A DNA stretch of 64,000 nucleotides, from assembly GCA_035550655.1 (NCBI GenBank), contig DASZOU010000037.1:23072-87071 (forward strand), read 5' to 3'. Source of the stretch: DASZTV01 sp035550655. GTDB taxonomy: Bacteria > Actinomycetota > Actinomycetes > JAFAQI01. Shown here one piece after another: positions 1 through 8,708 of the stretch (position 1 is the first letter of the stretch; every line of letters starts with the position of its first letter). The position numbers and the translations under genes are program-made. The notes below the pieces were generated by a model. The model searched no databases. It was not told the DNA's origin and saw only the letters and a list, made by a program, of their open reading frames with translations.

Positions 1-431
1 GCTGTCGGATGGGTCGCCGTAGGAGTGGGTGTGGGGGTGCTGGTCACGGTCGACGTGGGGCTGGGCGAGACCGTCTGCGAAGGGCTGGGTGAGGCACTCG
101 GCGACGACGTCGAGCAGAGCCCGGGCAACGGGATCGGGAGGGGGCACGAGTCCGACGATGTCGACGTCGCCGTAGCGGTCGCCGTTGCCGTCGCCGTCGC
201 CGTCGCGGTCGTAGTGGCGGTGGTGCTCGCCGTCGGCGACGAGGAGTCGCAGACGCCGGGCAGCGGGAGCGGGACAGGGCAGGCCGCTGCCGGTGCGGCG
301 GCGGGAGCCGAGGCCGGGCCTGCGGGAGCCGCCTGTGCCGCGACGATCCCGACGCCGGTGATCCCTGTGGCCGCGGCCGCGACGGCGAGGAGGGCCACGC
401 GGTATCGCGCGGTCGGTGTCAGTTCGCGCAT
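1..431 (-). CDS. Low-complexity secreted protein, C-terminus cut by the window edge
   Basis: An open frame read on the minus strand from an ATG at 431 runs off the left edge, giving 143 codons without a stop. Residues about 10-35 form a hydrophobic Ala/Val-rich signal peptide. The rest is almost only Ala, Thr, Ser and Pro, including a run of Ala-Thr dipeptides. A short cysteine-bounded motif occurs twice (CPVPLPLPGVC and CPLPIPLPGLC), each followed by a Ser/Pro/Ala stretch, so the protein is a tandem of Cys-loop plus linker units. This is probably an exported wall-associated or stalk protein; no enzymatic domain is visible. The opposite strand is also open, but its Val/Gly translation is the mirror of this repeat and lacks a signal peptide. 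Confidence 0.6.
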   Translation of the reverse strand, partial: MRELTPTARYRVALLAVAAAATGITGVGIVAAQAAPAGPASAPAAAPAAACPVPLPLPGVCDSSSPTASTTATTTATATATATATATATSTSSDSCPLPIPLPGLCSTSSPSASPSPSQTVSPSPTSTVTSTPTPTPTATHPT

Positions 432-499
432 GTCGGCCTCAGCTGCTCGAGGGACTGGTCCCTAGACATTCGACGCGGCCGCGGCCCCTCCTGCCGCCG

Positions 500-3301
500 T
501 TAGTGCTTGAACGTGTAGTCCCACACGCCGCGGCCGTAGGCCCCGAGCACGAGGTGCTTTCCGTCGAGCGAGAGCGCCATGCTCCGGAAGGTCACCTCGG
601 GAAGCCCGGTGCCGAACCGCCTCCAGTGCTTGCTTCCCGCCTTGGCGGTGAACACGCCCACGTCCGTCGCGGCGTACAGCTGACCCGACCGCAGGATCAG
701 CCGGTGCACATCGGCCCGCGGCAGGTTGCCGGACAGGTCGTGGAAGGTGTTGCCGCCGTCATGGCTTACCAGCACCTTCGCCGAGCCGACCGCCTTGTCG
801 CTGGTGCCCATGACGATCATCTGGCGCATCCCGACGTAGATCGTCCTCGGGTCCTTCGGGTCGACCGCGATCTCACCGACCTGCTGATGCGGCAGGCCCT
901 TCGAGGCGGCCATATGCCAGCACTTCGGGCTGGCGACAGCGTTCGCGCACCCCGGCTTCACGTTGGTGGCGATCTTCGTGATCACCTTCTTGGGCGTCGC
1001 GGCGGTGCCGGTGGCCAGCGAGGGCCGGCACACCGAGCAGAACGCGACGTACGACGTCTTGCCCTGCGTGTACACGGCGGTCGAGTCCCACGTGCCGTTC
1101 GGTGCCTTGCCCGGCGTGAAGACGGTCTTCCAGGTGGAGCTGAGCAGCTCCTCCTCCGTCGGGTCGTAGGTGTTGCTCGCCATGCCGAACGTCGTCTCGT
1201 CGACGTTGCCCGCCGCCGCGATCAGGTGGTTCGGGTTGGTCCGGTCCACCCACCACGGCGAGAGGAAGGTCGCCCCCGTCGCGTTGTCCTCCGGAGTCAC
1301 GTTGATCGTGTGTTTGAAGTCGTCGGTGGTGCCGAGAATCGTCTGGCCGTCGATGCCGCAGTAGTACGAGTGCGCGTTCGCGCCCGGGAAGACGTAGACG
1401 CCGTCACCGCCGCACACCTGGTACGCCGTGCCGTTCGGCATCACGTGCGCGACGCCGTTGTCCTGGAGGGCCAGCAGGTAGGACCCGTCCTGCAGCCGCG
1501 TCACGTCCCACGGCAGGACGGTTGCCGGCGCGTTCAGCGATTGCCACGACGAGTTGTCGAAGCCCTGGTAGGCGACACCCGTCGTGTCGCTGACACTGTG
1601 GCTGTTCTGCGCCCACCAGCCGCCGTCGTTGCCGCTGTAGAAGCGCTCGCCATGCGCCGTGACGGCGATCGCAGCGCTGTGCTGGTCGGGGTGAGTTGTT
1701 CCCTTGCCGTACTCGGGGACGACCGACGGGCACGCGATGCCATTGCTGTTGGGGATCGTGTTGAAGTAGGTGAGGAAGCCGCACACGTTCGCGTACTTCT
1801 CGACCGCCGTGAAGGTGGTCGCGAGCGGCACGTTGGTGTTGGTCGGGCCGTGGTACTCGCCGGTGAAGGCCTCCTCCAGCCCGATGTAGACCCGGTTCGG
1901 GTCCTTGCCGTCCGCGAGGACCCAGTTGTTGTACGACGCCTGCACGCCTTCGGCATAGCTGAGCGGGTACCCCACGAGCCCGGTCGCGGCGCCGAGCGCC
2001 GTCGTCAGGGTCTGGGAGTTCGCCTGCAGCTGCCAAGTCTTGCCGTCGTCATTGGAGCGGTAGAGCCCGTTGAGCTCGGTGTTGCCGTCGACCACGACAG
2101 GAAGCACCGGGTTGTCGATCGTCAGGTGATCACCAGCCGCCCGGCCGGCGTCCTGCACGAGCGCCCAGAGGACGTTCTTCCCCGCGCCCTGGACCGGGCT
2201 GTAGGCCAGGCTGATCCGGCCGAGCGGGTCGCTGGAGGCCAACGGCTGGGTGAGCTGGCTGTTGCTCGCCATGTAGCTGAAGGTGCGGCCGTAGTTCTCC
2301 GACCGGTACAGCCCGTTGCGGGGTGCCAGCACCTTGCCGCCGTACGTCTTCTTGCCGAAGGCATAGCCGACGTCCGCGGTGATCTCCCGCGGGTTGGACG
2401 GGTTGATCGCGATCGACGCGAGCCAGTTGCCCAGCCCGTACTTGGCGTGGTCGGGCAGCGCTACCCGGTGGAAGCTGCGACCGTGGTCGGTCGAGCGCCA
2501 CAGGCCGTACGTCGTCCCGACGAGGACGTCGCCGTTGCTGGGGTCGACGGCCACTGCGTTGGTGCCGTAACCGTGGACGTTGGCCTTGGGTCGCGTCCAG
2601 GTCTTGCCGCCGTTGCGCGAGACGTAGACGCCGGTCCCCGCCGCGTCATCGGAGAGCGTGAAGATCGAGACGCCGGTACCGAGGTAGAGCAGCTTCGGGT
2701 TGTGCGGATCGACAGCGATCGCGCCGACTGCCTCCCGAGCGATCTTGCCCTCGGTGATGTTGTGCACCGTCTCGCCGCCGTTGGTCGTCTTGTAGAGCCC
2801 GCCGATCGTGCCGAGGTACACGGTGTTGCCGGAACGGTCGTTGGGGTCTACGACCATCGCGGTGCCGATCCCGCCGACCTTGCCGAGCAGCTCCGCGCCG
2901 CTACCGGTGCCGAGGATGTCCTTGACCCCGTGGAACGGCCCCTTGTTCTGCCAGGCGCCTCCCGTCGAGCCGAGGCTCGCGGCCTGGTGGGTGAGGTGCA
3001 GGAAACGCTCGTCGGTGTTGCCCTGGTACAGCACGTTCCCGATCGGGCTCATCGCCTCGCCGGCATCAGGGTCGCCGCCGCCATCCGCGTCGGCGTCGCC
3101 GCCCGCATCGGCGTCGCCGCCCGCGTCCTGGTCGCCGAGGGTCTGCTTCGGATACAGCCGATGCGCCCAGAACTGCGAGCTCGGGATCCCGATTGCAGGA
3201 GCGTGCGCTTCGTGGTCACCGACCGACCTTGCGATCAGGGTGCCGCTGCCGGCCAGGATTACGGCCACCGACGCGGCGGCCAGGAGGCGCAGACGACTCA
3301 T
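500..3301 (-). CDS. Secreted Asp-box (BNR/sialidase-like) beta-propeller protein
   Basis: A 933-residue protein with an N-terminal signal or anchor segment (about residues 3-25) and then an Asp/Gly/Ala-rich repeat at about 58-80. The body carries repeated Asp-box motifs, for example TTNGGET, SRNGGKTW, STDHGRSF, SENYGRTF, SNDDGKTW and SHDGGNTF, each preceded by VYLGT- or LYRS-type strands. This is the pattern of VPS10/sialidase-like beta-propellers, known from glycosidases and from many binding proteins of unknown ligand. No sialidase Arg triad could be identified, so a catalytic role is not claimed. The acidic Asp-rich repeat resembles a flexible, possibly cation-binding linker. It is likely extracellular. 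It ends 69 bp from the start of the neighbouring secreted low-complexity protein on the same strand. Confidence 0.8.
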   Translation of the reverse strand: MSRLRLLAAASVAVILAGSGTLIARSVGDHEAHAPAIGIPSSQFWAHRLYPKQTLGDQDAGGDADAGGDADADGGGDPDAGEAMSPIGNVLYQGNTDERFLHLTHQAASLGSTGGAWQNKGPFHGVKDILGTGSGAELLGKVGGIGTAMVVDPNDRSGNTVYLGTIGGLYKTTNGGETVHNITEGKIAREAVGAIAVDPHNPKLLYLGTGVSIFTLSDDAAGTGVYVSRNGGKTWTRPKANVHGYGTNAVAVDPSNGDVLVGTTYGLWRSTDHGRSFHRVALPDHAKYGLGNWLASIAINPSNPREITADVGYAFGKKTYGGKVLAPRNGLYRSENYGRTFSYMASNSQLTQPLASSDPLGRISLAYSPVQGAGKNVLWALVQDAGRAAGDHLTIDNPVLPVVVDGNTELNGLYRSNDDGKTWQLQANSQTLTTALGAATGLVGYPLSYAEGVQASYNNWVLADGKDPNRVYIGLEEAFTGEYHGPTNTNVPLATTFTAVEKYANVCGFLTYFNTIPNSNGIACPSVVPEYGKGTTHPDQHSAAIAVTAHGERFYSGNDGGWWAQNSHSVSDTTGVAYQGFDNSSWQSLNAPATVLPWDVTRLQDGSYLLALQDNGVAHVMPNGTAYQVCGGDGVYVFPGANAHSYYCGIDGQTILGTTDDFKHTINVTPEDNATGATFLSPWWVDRTNPNHLIAAAGNVDETTFGMASNTYDPTEEELLSSTWKTVFTPGKAPNGTWDSTAVYTQGKTSYVAFCSVCRPSLATGTAATPKKVITKIATNVKPGCANAVASPKCWHMAASKGLPHQQVGEIAVDPKDPRTIYVGMRQMIVMGTSDKAVGSAKVLVSHDGGNTFHDLSGNLPRADVHRLILRSGQLYAATDVGVFTAKAGSKHWRRFGTGLPEVTFRSMALSLDGKHLVLGAYGRGVWDYTFKH

Positions 3302-3343
3302 CAGACAACTCCTCGCAAGTTCCTCGGCGATGACTCGCCCAGG

Positions 3344-4354
3344 CTATTCGCGTTTTCCTGCTCTCGGTCCCTCCCCCTCCCCACGCCGCCAGCCGTAGCG
3401 CGCCGCACGATCCGCGAGCGGGCCGGGATCGACCTCCCACCACGGCCGGCCCTCGGCCGGCTCCTCCTCGGCAGGGGTCAGCGCACGGCGGCGCGCGTCG
3501 GCGACGTCGAGAACGGCATCGACCTCGCGCGCATGCCGGGCGTCCTCACGGATCCAGGCCACGAACAAGATCGCGACGACCGGAACAGCGACGACCTCCG
3601 CCACCGTCAGCATGAGCCCGCCGCCGATGACCTGGTCCCAGCTCCGCGACGGGCCCCAGCTCCGCGCCACCGAGCCGTAGTAGCCGCCGGCCACGAGAGA
3701 GCTGCTCGTCATCACGGCGATTCCGGGGATCGCGTCTAGCAGGCCGTCGATGCCGGCAAACGCCATCCGCACCGGTTGGGTGCACCAGATCGGCAGGATC
3801 TCCACACCCAGCAGCGGCAACGCGAACAGGCAGCCGGTCACCACCAGCTGCAGCTCCAGGAGCCGCATCACCGCATCGTGTCGCTCAGCGGTCCCGATGT
3901 AGCCGGTGAAGAAGACGAGGAACTGCGTGGCGACCGCCAGCACGGGGGCCACGGCGGGGAACGTCAGCAGCCGCACTGGCCAGGTCCGCAGCGCGCCCTG
4001 CCACCGAGCGGCACCGGCCGGTGACAGCACTGTGCTGACCAGTCCGACCGGGTCGCCGAGCCCGAGCCCGACCGGGACGATCGTGAGCAGGACGGTGACG
4101 CGCAGCGCCATCGGCCACAACAGCACCCGCGAGTACACCGCGAGCGAGGACATCGTGGCGATCACCACGACGCCGAGACCCAGCAGCGCGAAAGCGACGA
4201 CCCGGGCGTTGGACCACTCGCCGCCGTGACGGCGCACCCGCCGAACCCCGGCAAGGTACGCCGCCAGCATGACCGCACACGTCGCGGCGACCCAAGGGTC
4301 GAAGCTCCACGTGCCGAAGAAGCGACCCACCGTGAGCGGCGCGAGCGCGGTCAT
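3344..4354 (-). CDS. Cytochrome c oxidase assembly factor CtaG-family membrane protein
   Basis: This 336-residue polytopic membrane protein has about eight hydrophobic segments and matches the Caa3/CtaG family, whose members support assembly of haem-copper oxidases. The N-terminal FFGTWSFDPWVAAT segment and the FFTGYIGTAERHDAVM and GCLFALPLLGVEILP stretches are typical of the family. The start at 4354 (MTALAPLTVGRF) is preferred over a start 59 residues upstream, because the upstream extension is Arg/Pro-rich and overlaps the promoter region of the divergent gene. The C-terminal tail is charged and probably cytoplasmic. No cytochrome oxidase genes are adjacent, so the assignment rests on family resemblance. 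Confidence 0.75.
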   Translation of the reverse strand: MTALAPLTVGRFFGTWSFDPWVAATCAVMLAAYLAGVRRVRRHGGEWSNARVVAFALLGLGVVVIATMSSLAVYSRVLLWPMALRVTVLLTIVPVGLGLGDPVGLVSTVLSPAGAARWQGALRTWPVRLLTFPAVAPVLAVATQFLVFFTGYIGTAERHDAVMRLLELQLVVTGCLFALPLLGVEILPIWCTQPVRMAFAGIDGLLDAIPGIAVMTSSSLVAGGYYGSVARSWGPSRSWDQVIGGGLMLTVAEVVAVPVVAILFVAWIREDARHAREVDAVLDVADARRRALTPAEEEPAEGRPWWEVDPGPLADRAARYGWRRGEGEGPRAGKRE

Positions 4355-4392
4355 GGGTAGTACTGTCCCGCGAAGGATCGAAGGGGGAAGCC

Positions 4393-4989
4393 ATGACTCA
4401 GTCCCAACCGCCCGCGGGTTGGTATCCGGACCCGCAGGACGCGACCCAGCAGCGGTACTGGGACGGCGCCGCCTGGACCGGTCACACCGCAGCGGCGGGA
4501 ACGAGCGCCGCGGCGCCCGAGGGCGCAGCAACGTCGGGTGCGCCGATCCCAGCCGCCGGCGCGCCCGCGTGGACGATGCAGCCGACCGGCGACGTGACCG
4601 GCGGCAAGAAGTCCTGGTTCAAGCGCCCGCTGATCATCATCCCGGTCGCGATCGTCCTTGCGCTGATCGTCGTGGGAGTCGTGGTCGCCCTCGTCAACGG
4701 CACCGACCACTCCAAGGAGCTTGCCGACCGGATCAAGTCCGACGGCCAGTCGCAGCTGCAGTCCGCCTTCAGCCAGCAGCTGCCCGGCTCGACCGTGAAG
4801 GTCACCGACGTCAAGTGCGTCGAGAAGAGCAACACGCAGGAGTACACCTGCCTGATCCACATGAACGTGACGTACCAGGGTCAGACCAAGTCCTTCATCC
4901 AGAACGCAGATGGCTCGTGCGACAAGAAGGTCAACGCCCACTGCCTCTGGCACACCACCGACAACCCGCAGCTGACCGCGTCCCAGTAG
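4393..4989 (+). CDS. DUF2510 and DUF4333 single-pass membrane protein
   Basis: This 198-residue protein begins with a DUF2510 module (PAGWYPDPQDATQQRYWDG, about residues 8-26). An Ala/Gly-rich linker follows, then one transmembrane helix (about 80-102), then an exported domain with the DUF4333 pattern (LADRIKSDGQ..., VTDVKCVEKSN..., two Cys pairs). DUF2510 is a common cytoplasmic Trp-rich module in actinobacterial membrane proteins. DUF4333 is a small extracytoplasmic domain of unknown function. The start ATG follows a strong GAAGGGGGAAG ribosome-binding site. It is divergent from the CtaG-like gene, with 38 bp between starts. Confidence 0.85.
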   Translation: MTQSQPPAGWYPDPQDATQQRYWDGAAWTGHTAAAGTSAAAPEGAATSGAPIPAAGAPAWTMQPTGDVTGGKKSWFKRPLIIIPVAIVLALIVVGVVVALVNGTDHSKELADRIKSDGQSQLQSAFSQQLPGSTVKVTDVKCVEKSNTQEYTCLIHMNVTYQGQTKSFIQNADGSCDKKVNAHCLWHTTDNPQLTASQ

Positions 4990-5001
4990 CACCCGGTCGG
5001 C

Positions 5002-5691
5002 TCAACGACCGTTGACGGAGAAGTGCTGGTAGTCCGGGGACGAGCTCCATCGGCCGCCCCAGCCCCAGCCGACCGCGTCGAACGCCCGCACGACCGGACC
5101 GTTGGCGAAGACCATGCCCCGGCGATGCTTGGAGCGGTCGGCGTACCTCGCCCCTGACGGGGGGTAGACCCGGCCGTTGAGGGTGTAGGGGTTCTCGCGC
5201 GGATCGATGTCGACCGCCTCGCCGTAGGCGTGTTCCGACCAGGTCTTCGGCCCGTTCGCGACGGCGTAGCGGCAGTTGAAGGCAGAGGTGTTGTCGTGCG
5301 CCATCGACTTGTTGTCGTTGCCGCCGTACGCCGAGATCGGCTCGACCCGGCGGAGCGGGAAGTGCGCGTGCCGAATCCTCCGGAACGCGACCCGCACCGG
5401 ATGCACTGCCGCGGCGTTGATGATCAGGACGCCGGTGTGCCGCTGCCGGTCGAAGCCCCAGAACCGCACCCGCAGCGCACGCAGATCGCGGGGCGGCACC
5501 GGGCAGCCGGGGCGCCAGCTCTTCCCGAGCTGCTTCGCCGTGACCCGTGCAACCCCGTGGGAGTCGAACTGGAAGCCGCTCGCCGCGGCGACGGGTGCGT
5601 GCCACGCGGGTGCCGCGGACGCAAGCGGGGCCGAGCACGAGCTCATGGCAGCGAGCACGATCGCCACTACCGCGGTTAGCGCGCTCGCCAT
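5002..5691 (-). CDS. Exported M15-family (extensin-like) peptidase
   Basis: A 229-residue protein with an N-terminal signal sequence. A Cys at residue 19 might serve as a weak lipobox (AMSSC). The C-terminal half carries the zinc peptidase M15 pattern: EHAYGEAVDIDPRENPY supplies the His and Asp ligands and DYQHFSVNG the final His. A W-G-W-G-G-x-W stretch lies between them. Such proteins are D,D- or L,D-carboxypeptidases or endopeptidases acting on peptidoglycan stem peptides. It is divergent from a putative L,D-transpeptidase gene with only 20 bp between the start codons, suggesting co-regulated wall remodelling. Exact bond specificity cannot be inferred. Confidence 0.85.
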   Translation of the reverse strand: MASALTAVVAIVLAAMSSCSAPLASAAPAWHAPVAAASGFQFDSHGVARVTAKQLGKSWRPGCPVPPRDLRALRVRFWGFDRQRHTGVLIINAAAVHPVRVAFRRIRHAHFPLRRVEPISAYGGNDNKSMAHDNTSAFNCRYAVANGPKTWSEHAYGEAVDIDPRENPYTLNGRVYPPSGARYADRSKHRRGMVFANGPVVRAFDAVGWGWGGRWSSSPDYQHFSVNGR

Positions 5692-5711
5692 GAGGCCAGA
5701 CTAGAAGGGCG

Positions 5712-6413
5712 ATGAGAATCCGGCCGCTCCTGTTCTTCTCTCTCGCCGCCGTCCTCGGCGCGGGCGCCGTCCCGGCTGCAACCGCGACCACGCGACACCC
5801 AGCGATCGGCGCGCTCCCCACCCGCCTCAAGGGCGTGCATGACGCCACCCAAGTGATTTCGGTCGTTGCCAACGGATACGGCACGACGACCGCCACCGTC
5901 CGAGCCTTCGCGAAGCGGGGCGGGACATGGCATGAGGTCTTCGGGCCCGCCTCGGCGTGGATCGGCTCCGCCGGCTTCGCTCCCCCTGGCGCCAAGCGCG
6001 AAGGGGATGCACGGACCCCGAGCGGGTCCTACACGTTCTCCTTCTTCTTCGGCGTGGACCGGAATCCGGGCGTGCACTTCCGGTGGCGGCACGCGAACTC
6101 CTTCGACTACTGGGACGACGACCCGGCTAGCCCGCGGTACAACGAGTGGGTCAACGCCCGCCGCCACTCTGCGGGCCGCTCCCCCGAGCCACTGCACGTC
6201 GTCCCGTCGTACCGGGATGTTGCCGCGATCAACTACAACGCCGAGCGCACTCCCGGCCGAGGCAGCGCGATCTTCCTGCACGTCACGCACCACAGCGCGA
6301 CCACCGGCTGCATTGCCCTGCCGCGCGCGGACGTCGTCCGGCTGCTCCGCTGGCTGCGGCCGGCAGCCCACCCGCGGATCATCATGGGGACCGCCGCTAC
6401 CGTGACCCGGTGA
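5712..6413 (+). CDS. L,D-transpeptidase (YkuD-type) family protein
   Basis: This 233-residue exported protein has a cleavable signal peptide ending near ATATT (about residues 22-27). The catalytic region matches the YkuD-like L,D-transpeptidase fold. A conserved His (IFLHVTHHS, about residue 199) precedes the nucleophile Cys in ATTGCIALP (about residue 206). The usual SHGCxR is replaced by TTGC, as in the actinobacterial subgroup with PTAGCVALP-like motifs. These enzymes make 3-3 peptidoglycan cross-links or attach proteins to the wall. The ATG has an AGAAGGGCG ribosome-binding site. Its stop overlaps the next start by 4 bp (GTGA), though the two functions are unrelated. Confidence 0.85.
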   Translation: MRIRPLLFFSLAAVLGAGAVPAATATTRHPAIGALPTRLKGVHDATQVISVVANGYGTTTATVRAFAKRGGTWHEVFGPASAWIGSAGFAPPGAKREGDARTPSGSYTFSFFFGVDRNPGVHFRWRHANSFDYWDDDPASPRYNEWVNARRHSAGRSPEPLHVVPSYRDVAAINYNAERTPGRGSAIFLHVTHHSATTGCIALPRADVVRLLRWLRPAAHPRIIMGTAATVTR

Positions 6414-7576
6414 CTTCGCGGGACACAGTGACAGGGCCGCTTCGCGGCGTGAAGGTGATCGAGCTCGCCGGCATCGGCCCCGGACCGTACGCCTGCATGC
6501 TGCTGGCGGACCTCGGTGCCGAGGTACTGCGGCTGGAGCGGCCGCGCGGAACGATCTCGGGGGTGATCGGCGGGTACGACGTGCTCGCTCGTGGCCGGCG
6601 CTCCGTCGCGATCGACTTGAAGGCGCCAGGCGCTCGCGAGCTCGTGCTCGATCTCGCACAGGAAGCCGACGTCATCGTCGAGGCGTTTCGCCCAGGTGTC
6701 GCAGAGCGCCTGGGGATCGGGCCCGACGACTGCCTGGGCGCGAACCCGAAGGTCGTCTATGCGCGGATGACCGGCTGGGGCCAGGAAGGCCCGCTCGCTG
6801 ACCGCGTCGGCCACGACATCAACTACGCGTCGATCACCGGCGCGATCGCGGCGGTCGGCGAGAAGGACCGCAAGCCCGTGCCGCCGCTGAACCTCGTGGC
6901 CGACTTCGGCGGCGGTTCGATGTTCTGCGTCATGGGCATCCTCGCCGCGCTGATCGAACGGCAGTCCAGCGGCAAGGGTCAGGTCATCGACGTCGCGATG
7001 GTGGACGGCGTCACCAGCCTGCTGTCGATGGCGCACGGCCAGCGCGGCGCGGGCATGATGCCGGACGCGCGGGGCAGCAGCCTGCTCGACGGTGGCGCGC
7101 CGTACTACGACACCTATCGCTGCTCCGACGGCGAGTACATGTCGGTGGGCGCGATCGAGCCGCAGTTCTACGAGGCGCTGAAGCAGACCCTCGAGCTGCC
7201 GGATCTGCCGGCGCAGTCAGACCACGCGAGCTGGCCGAAGATCCGGGAGATGCTCGCCGAGAAGTTCGCGACCAAGACCCGCGACGAGTGGGCCGCGATC
7301 TTCGACGAGGTCGACGCCTGCGTCGCGCCGGTGCTGTGGCTCTCCGAAGCTCAGCACCACCCGCATCTGGTCGCGCGCGGCACGCTGGTCGACGTCGGCG
7401 GAGTCGTCCAGCCGGCCCCCGCCCCGCGCTTCTCGCGCACCCCCGGGCAGATCGGTGCGCCGCCGAAGGCGCCGGGGTCGGACACCGTGGCAGCGCTCAC
7501 GGACTGGGGCATCGACGAGACCCGGATCGAGAAGCTCCAAGCCGACAACGCGGTGGTCCAGGTCGAGTCCAGCTAG
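6410..7576 (+). CDS. Alpha-methylacyl-CoA racemase-like CaiB/BaiF (family III) protein
   Basis: This 388-residue protein matches the alpha-methylacyl-CoA racemase branch of family III CoA transferases. These enzymes epimerise the 2-methyl group of branched acyl-CoAs so that beta-oxidation can proceed. The three residues known as catalytic in the mycobacterial enzyme are present in context: His in GHDINYASITG, Asp in LVADFGGGSMF, and Glu in VGAIEPQFYEAL. The GKGQVIDVAMVDG and DGGAPYYDTYR blocks also match. The GTG at 6410 was chosen because it overlaps the previous stop (GTGA) and precedes GPLRGVKVIELAG; a GTG at 6428 is possible. It converges on the phosphatase gene with a 4-bp overlap. Confidence 0.9.
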   Translation: MTSRDTVTGPLRGVKVIELAGIGPGPYACMLLADLGAEVLRLERPRGTISGVIGGYDVLARGRRSVAIDLKAPGARELVLDLAQEADVIVEAFRPGVAERLGIGPDDCLGANPKVVYARMTGWGQEGPLADRVGHDINYASITGAIAAVGEKDRKPVPPLNLVADFGGGSMFCVMGILAALIERQSSGKGQVIDVAMVDGVTSLLSMAHGQRGAGMMPDARGSSLLDGGAPYYDTYRCSDGEYMSVGAIEPQFYEALKQTLELPDLPAQSDHASWPKIREMLAEKFATKTRDEWAAIFDEVDACVAPVLWLSEAQHHPHLVARGTLVDVGGVVQPAPAPRFSRTPGQIGAPPKAPGSDTVAALTDWGIDETRIEKLQADNAVVQVESS

Positions 7577-8679
7577 GTCCGCCAGATCAGGACGAGCGCT
7601 CGATCGTCGGTCGCGTCCGGCGAGGCGTCCTCCAGCAGCCGGCGCGCTCCGCCGTCGAAGCCACGCGGAATGAGCCGCTCCGCGGCACCCAGCAGCCGGT
7701 CGATGCCGACCTCGAGATCGCGCCCGGGCACTTCGACCAGCCCGTCGGTGTAGAGCAGCAGCGCGTCGTACGGTCCCAGCTGGCCGTCGATGGAGCCGAA
7801 CTCGCCCTCACTGAGCAAGCCGAGAACCGTTCCGCTCGGCTCCACCACCTGCCACACGCCGGCGCCGCCCGAATAGTGAACGGCAGGCAGATGGCCGGCG
7901 TTGGTGATCCGGTACCGGCCGGTGCCGAGCTCCATCCTGAGGTGCAGCGCGGTGGCGAAGCCCTCGTCCCAGTCCTGGCGCAGGAGGTACTCGTTCGCCG
8001 ACGCCAGGAAGCGCTCTGGCGAGACGGCACCGAGCAGGCCACCGAGCGCCCCCGACAGGGTGAGGGCGCGGGTGCCGGCGTCGAGTCCCTTGCCGGACAC
8101 GTCGACGAGGACGAGCTCGAGGGTCCGCCCGCCGTCGGTCACCGCCGACAGCAGGAAGTCGCCGCCGAAGCTCGCACCACCGGCTGACTGCTGCTCGACC
8201 TCGGCGTGCCAGCCGGGCGGCAACGCCGGAAGATCGCTCTGCAGCCGCAGCCGGTCCCTCAGCTCGAGCAGCATCGCCTCGCCGCGGCCGGCTGACAGTC
8301 CGAGCCGCTGCCGGTCGGCCGACTGCTTGACGGCGATCGCCGCGACCACGGCAAGCACGAAGTAGGCGCCCGGGCGAATCGTGCCGTCCCCGACGCCGAG
8401 GTTCTCGGCGATGACGACCGCGAACGCCGCCACGATCACCGCACCCAACGGCACCGGCTCGAGCAGGAACCCGCCGAGGATTACCGGCACGACGACGGTC
8501 AGTGCCGGGAACGCGTCCGCACCGAAATCCGCAGTGAGCACCAACACGAGGCCGGTCAACGCGACGACACCCAGCAGGGCGACCCAACGACCGCGAACCG
8601 ACTCGGGCGGCCCGAGCACGCCGAGCCTTCGCCGGGCGCGCTCCGCGACGCTCACGCCGCCGCCGGCCGGCTGCCCCAT
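7573..8679 (-). CDS. Membrane-anchored PP2C/SpoIIE-type serine phosphatase
   Basis: This 368-residue protein has about four hydrophobic segments in its N-terminal third (about 30-115), a short linker, and then a SpoIIE-type PP2C phosphatase domain to the C-terminus. Metal-binding Asp motifs are visible: GGDFLLSAV, LVLVDVSGKGLDAG, LLLYTDGLVE and ATDDRALVLIW. This class usually dephosphorylates anti-sigma-factor antagonists (STAS proteins) in response to a membrane or cytoplasmic signal. No recognisable GAF, PAS or HAMP sensor module is present, so sensing may be through the membrane region. No STAS or anti-sigma gene is adjacent. Confidence 0.85.
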   Translation of the reverse strand: MGQPAGGGVSVAERARRRLGVLGPPESVRGRWVALLGVVALTGLVLVLTADFGADAFPALTVVVPVILGGFLLEPVPLGAVIVAAFAVVIAENLGVGDGTIRPGAYFVLAVVAAIAVKQSADRQRLGLSAGRGEAMLLELRDRLRLQSDLPALPPGWHAEVEQQSAGGASFGGDFLLSAVTDGGRTLELVLVDVSGKGLDAGTRALTLSGALGGLLGAVSPERFLASANEYLLRQDWDEGFATALHLRMELGTGRYRITNAGHLPAVHYSGGAGVWQVVEPSGTVLGLLSEGEFGSIDGQLGPYDALLLYTDGLVEVPGRDLEVGIDRLLGAAERLIPRGFDGGARRLLEDASPDATDDRALVLIWRT

Positions 8680-8708
8680 AACTCCGCGACCCTAGTCGGC
8701 GCTCCTGA

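Noticed and set aside
25..465. 146-codon plus-strand frame rich in Val, Ala and Gly
   Set aside because: It is the mirror of the Thr/Ala repeat of the minus-strand secreted protein, which alone has a signal peptide.
416..3739. A 1107-codon open frame on the plus strand
   Set aside because: It is the reverse-strand shadow of the Asp-box protein; its translation is Arg/Val/Asp-rich with no domains or signal peptide.
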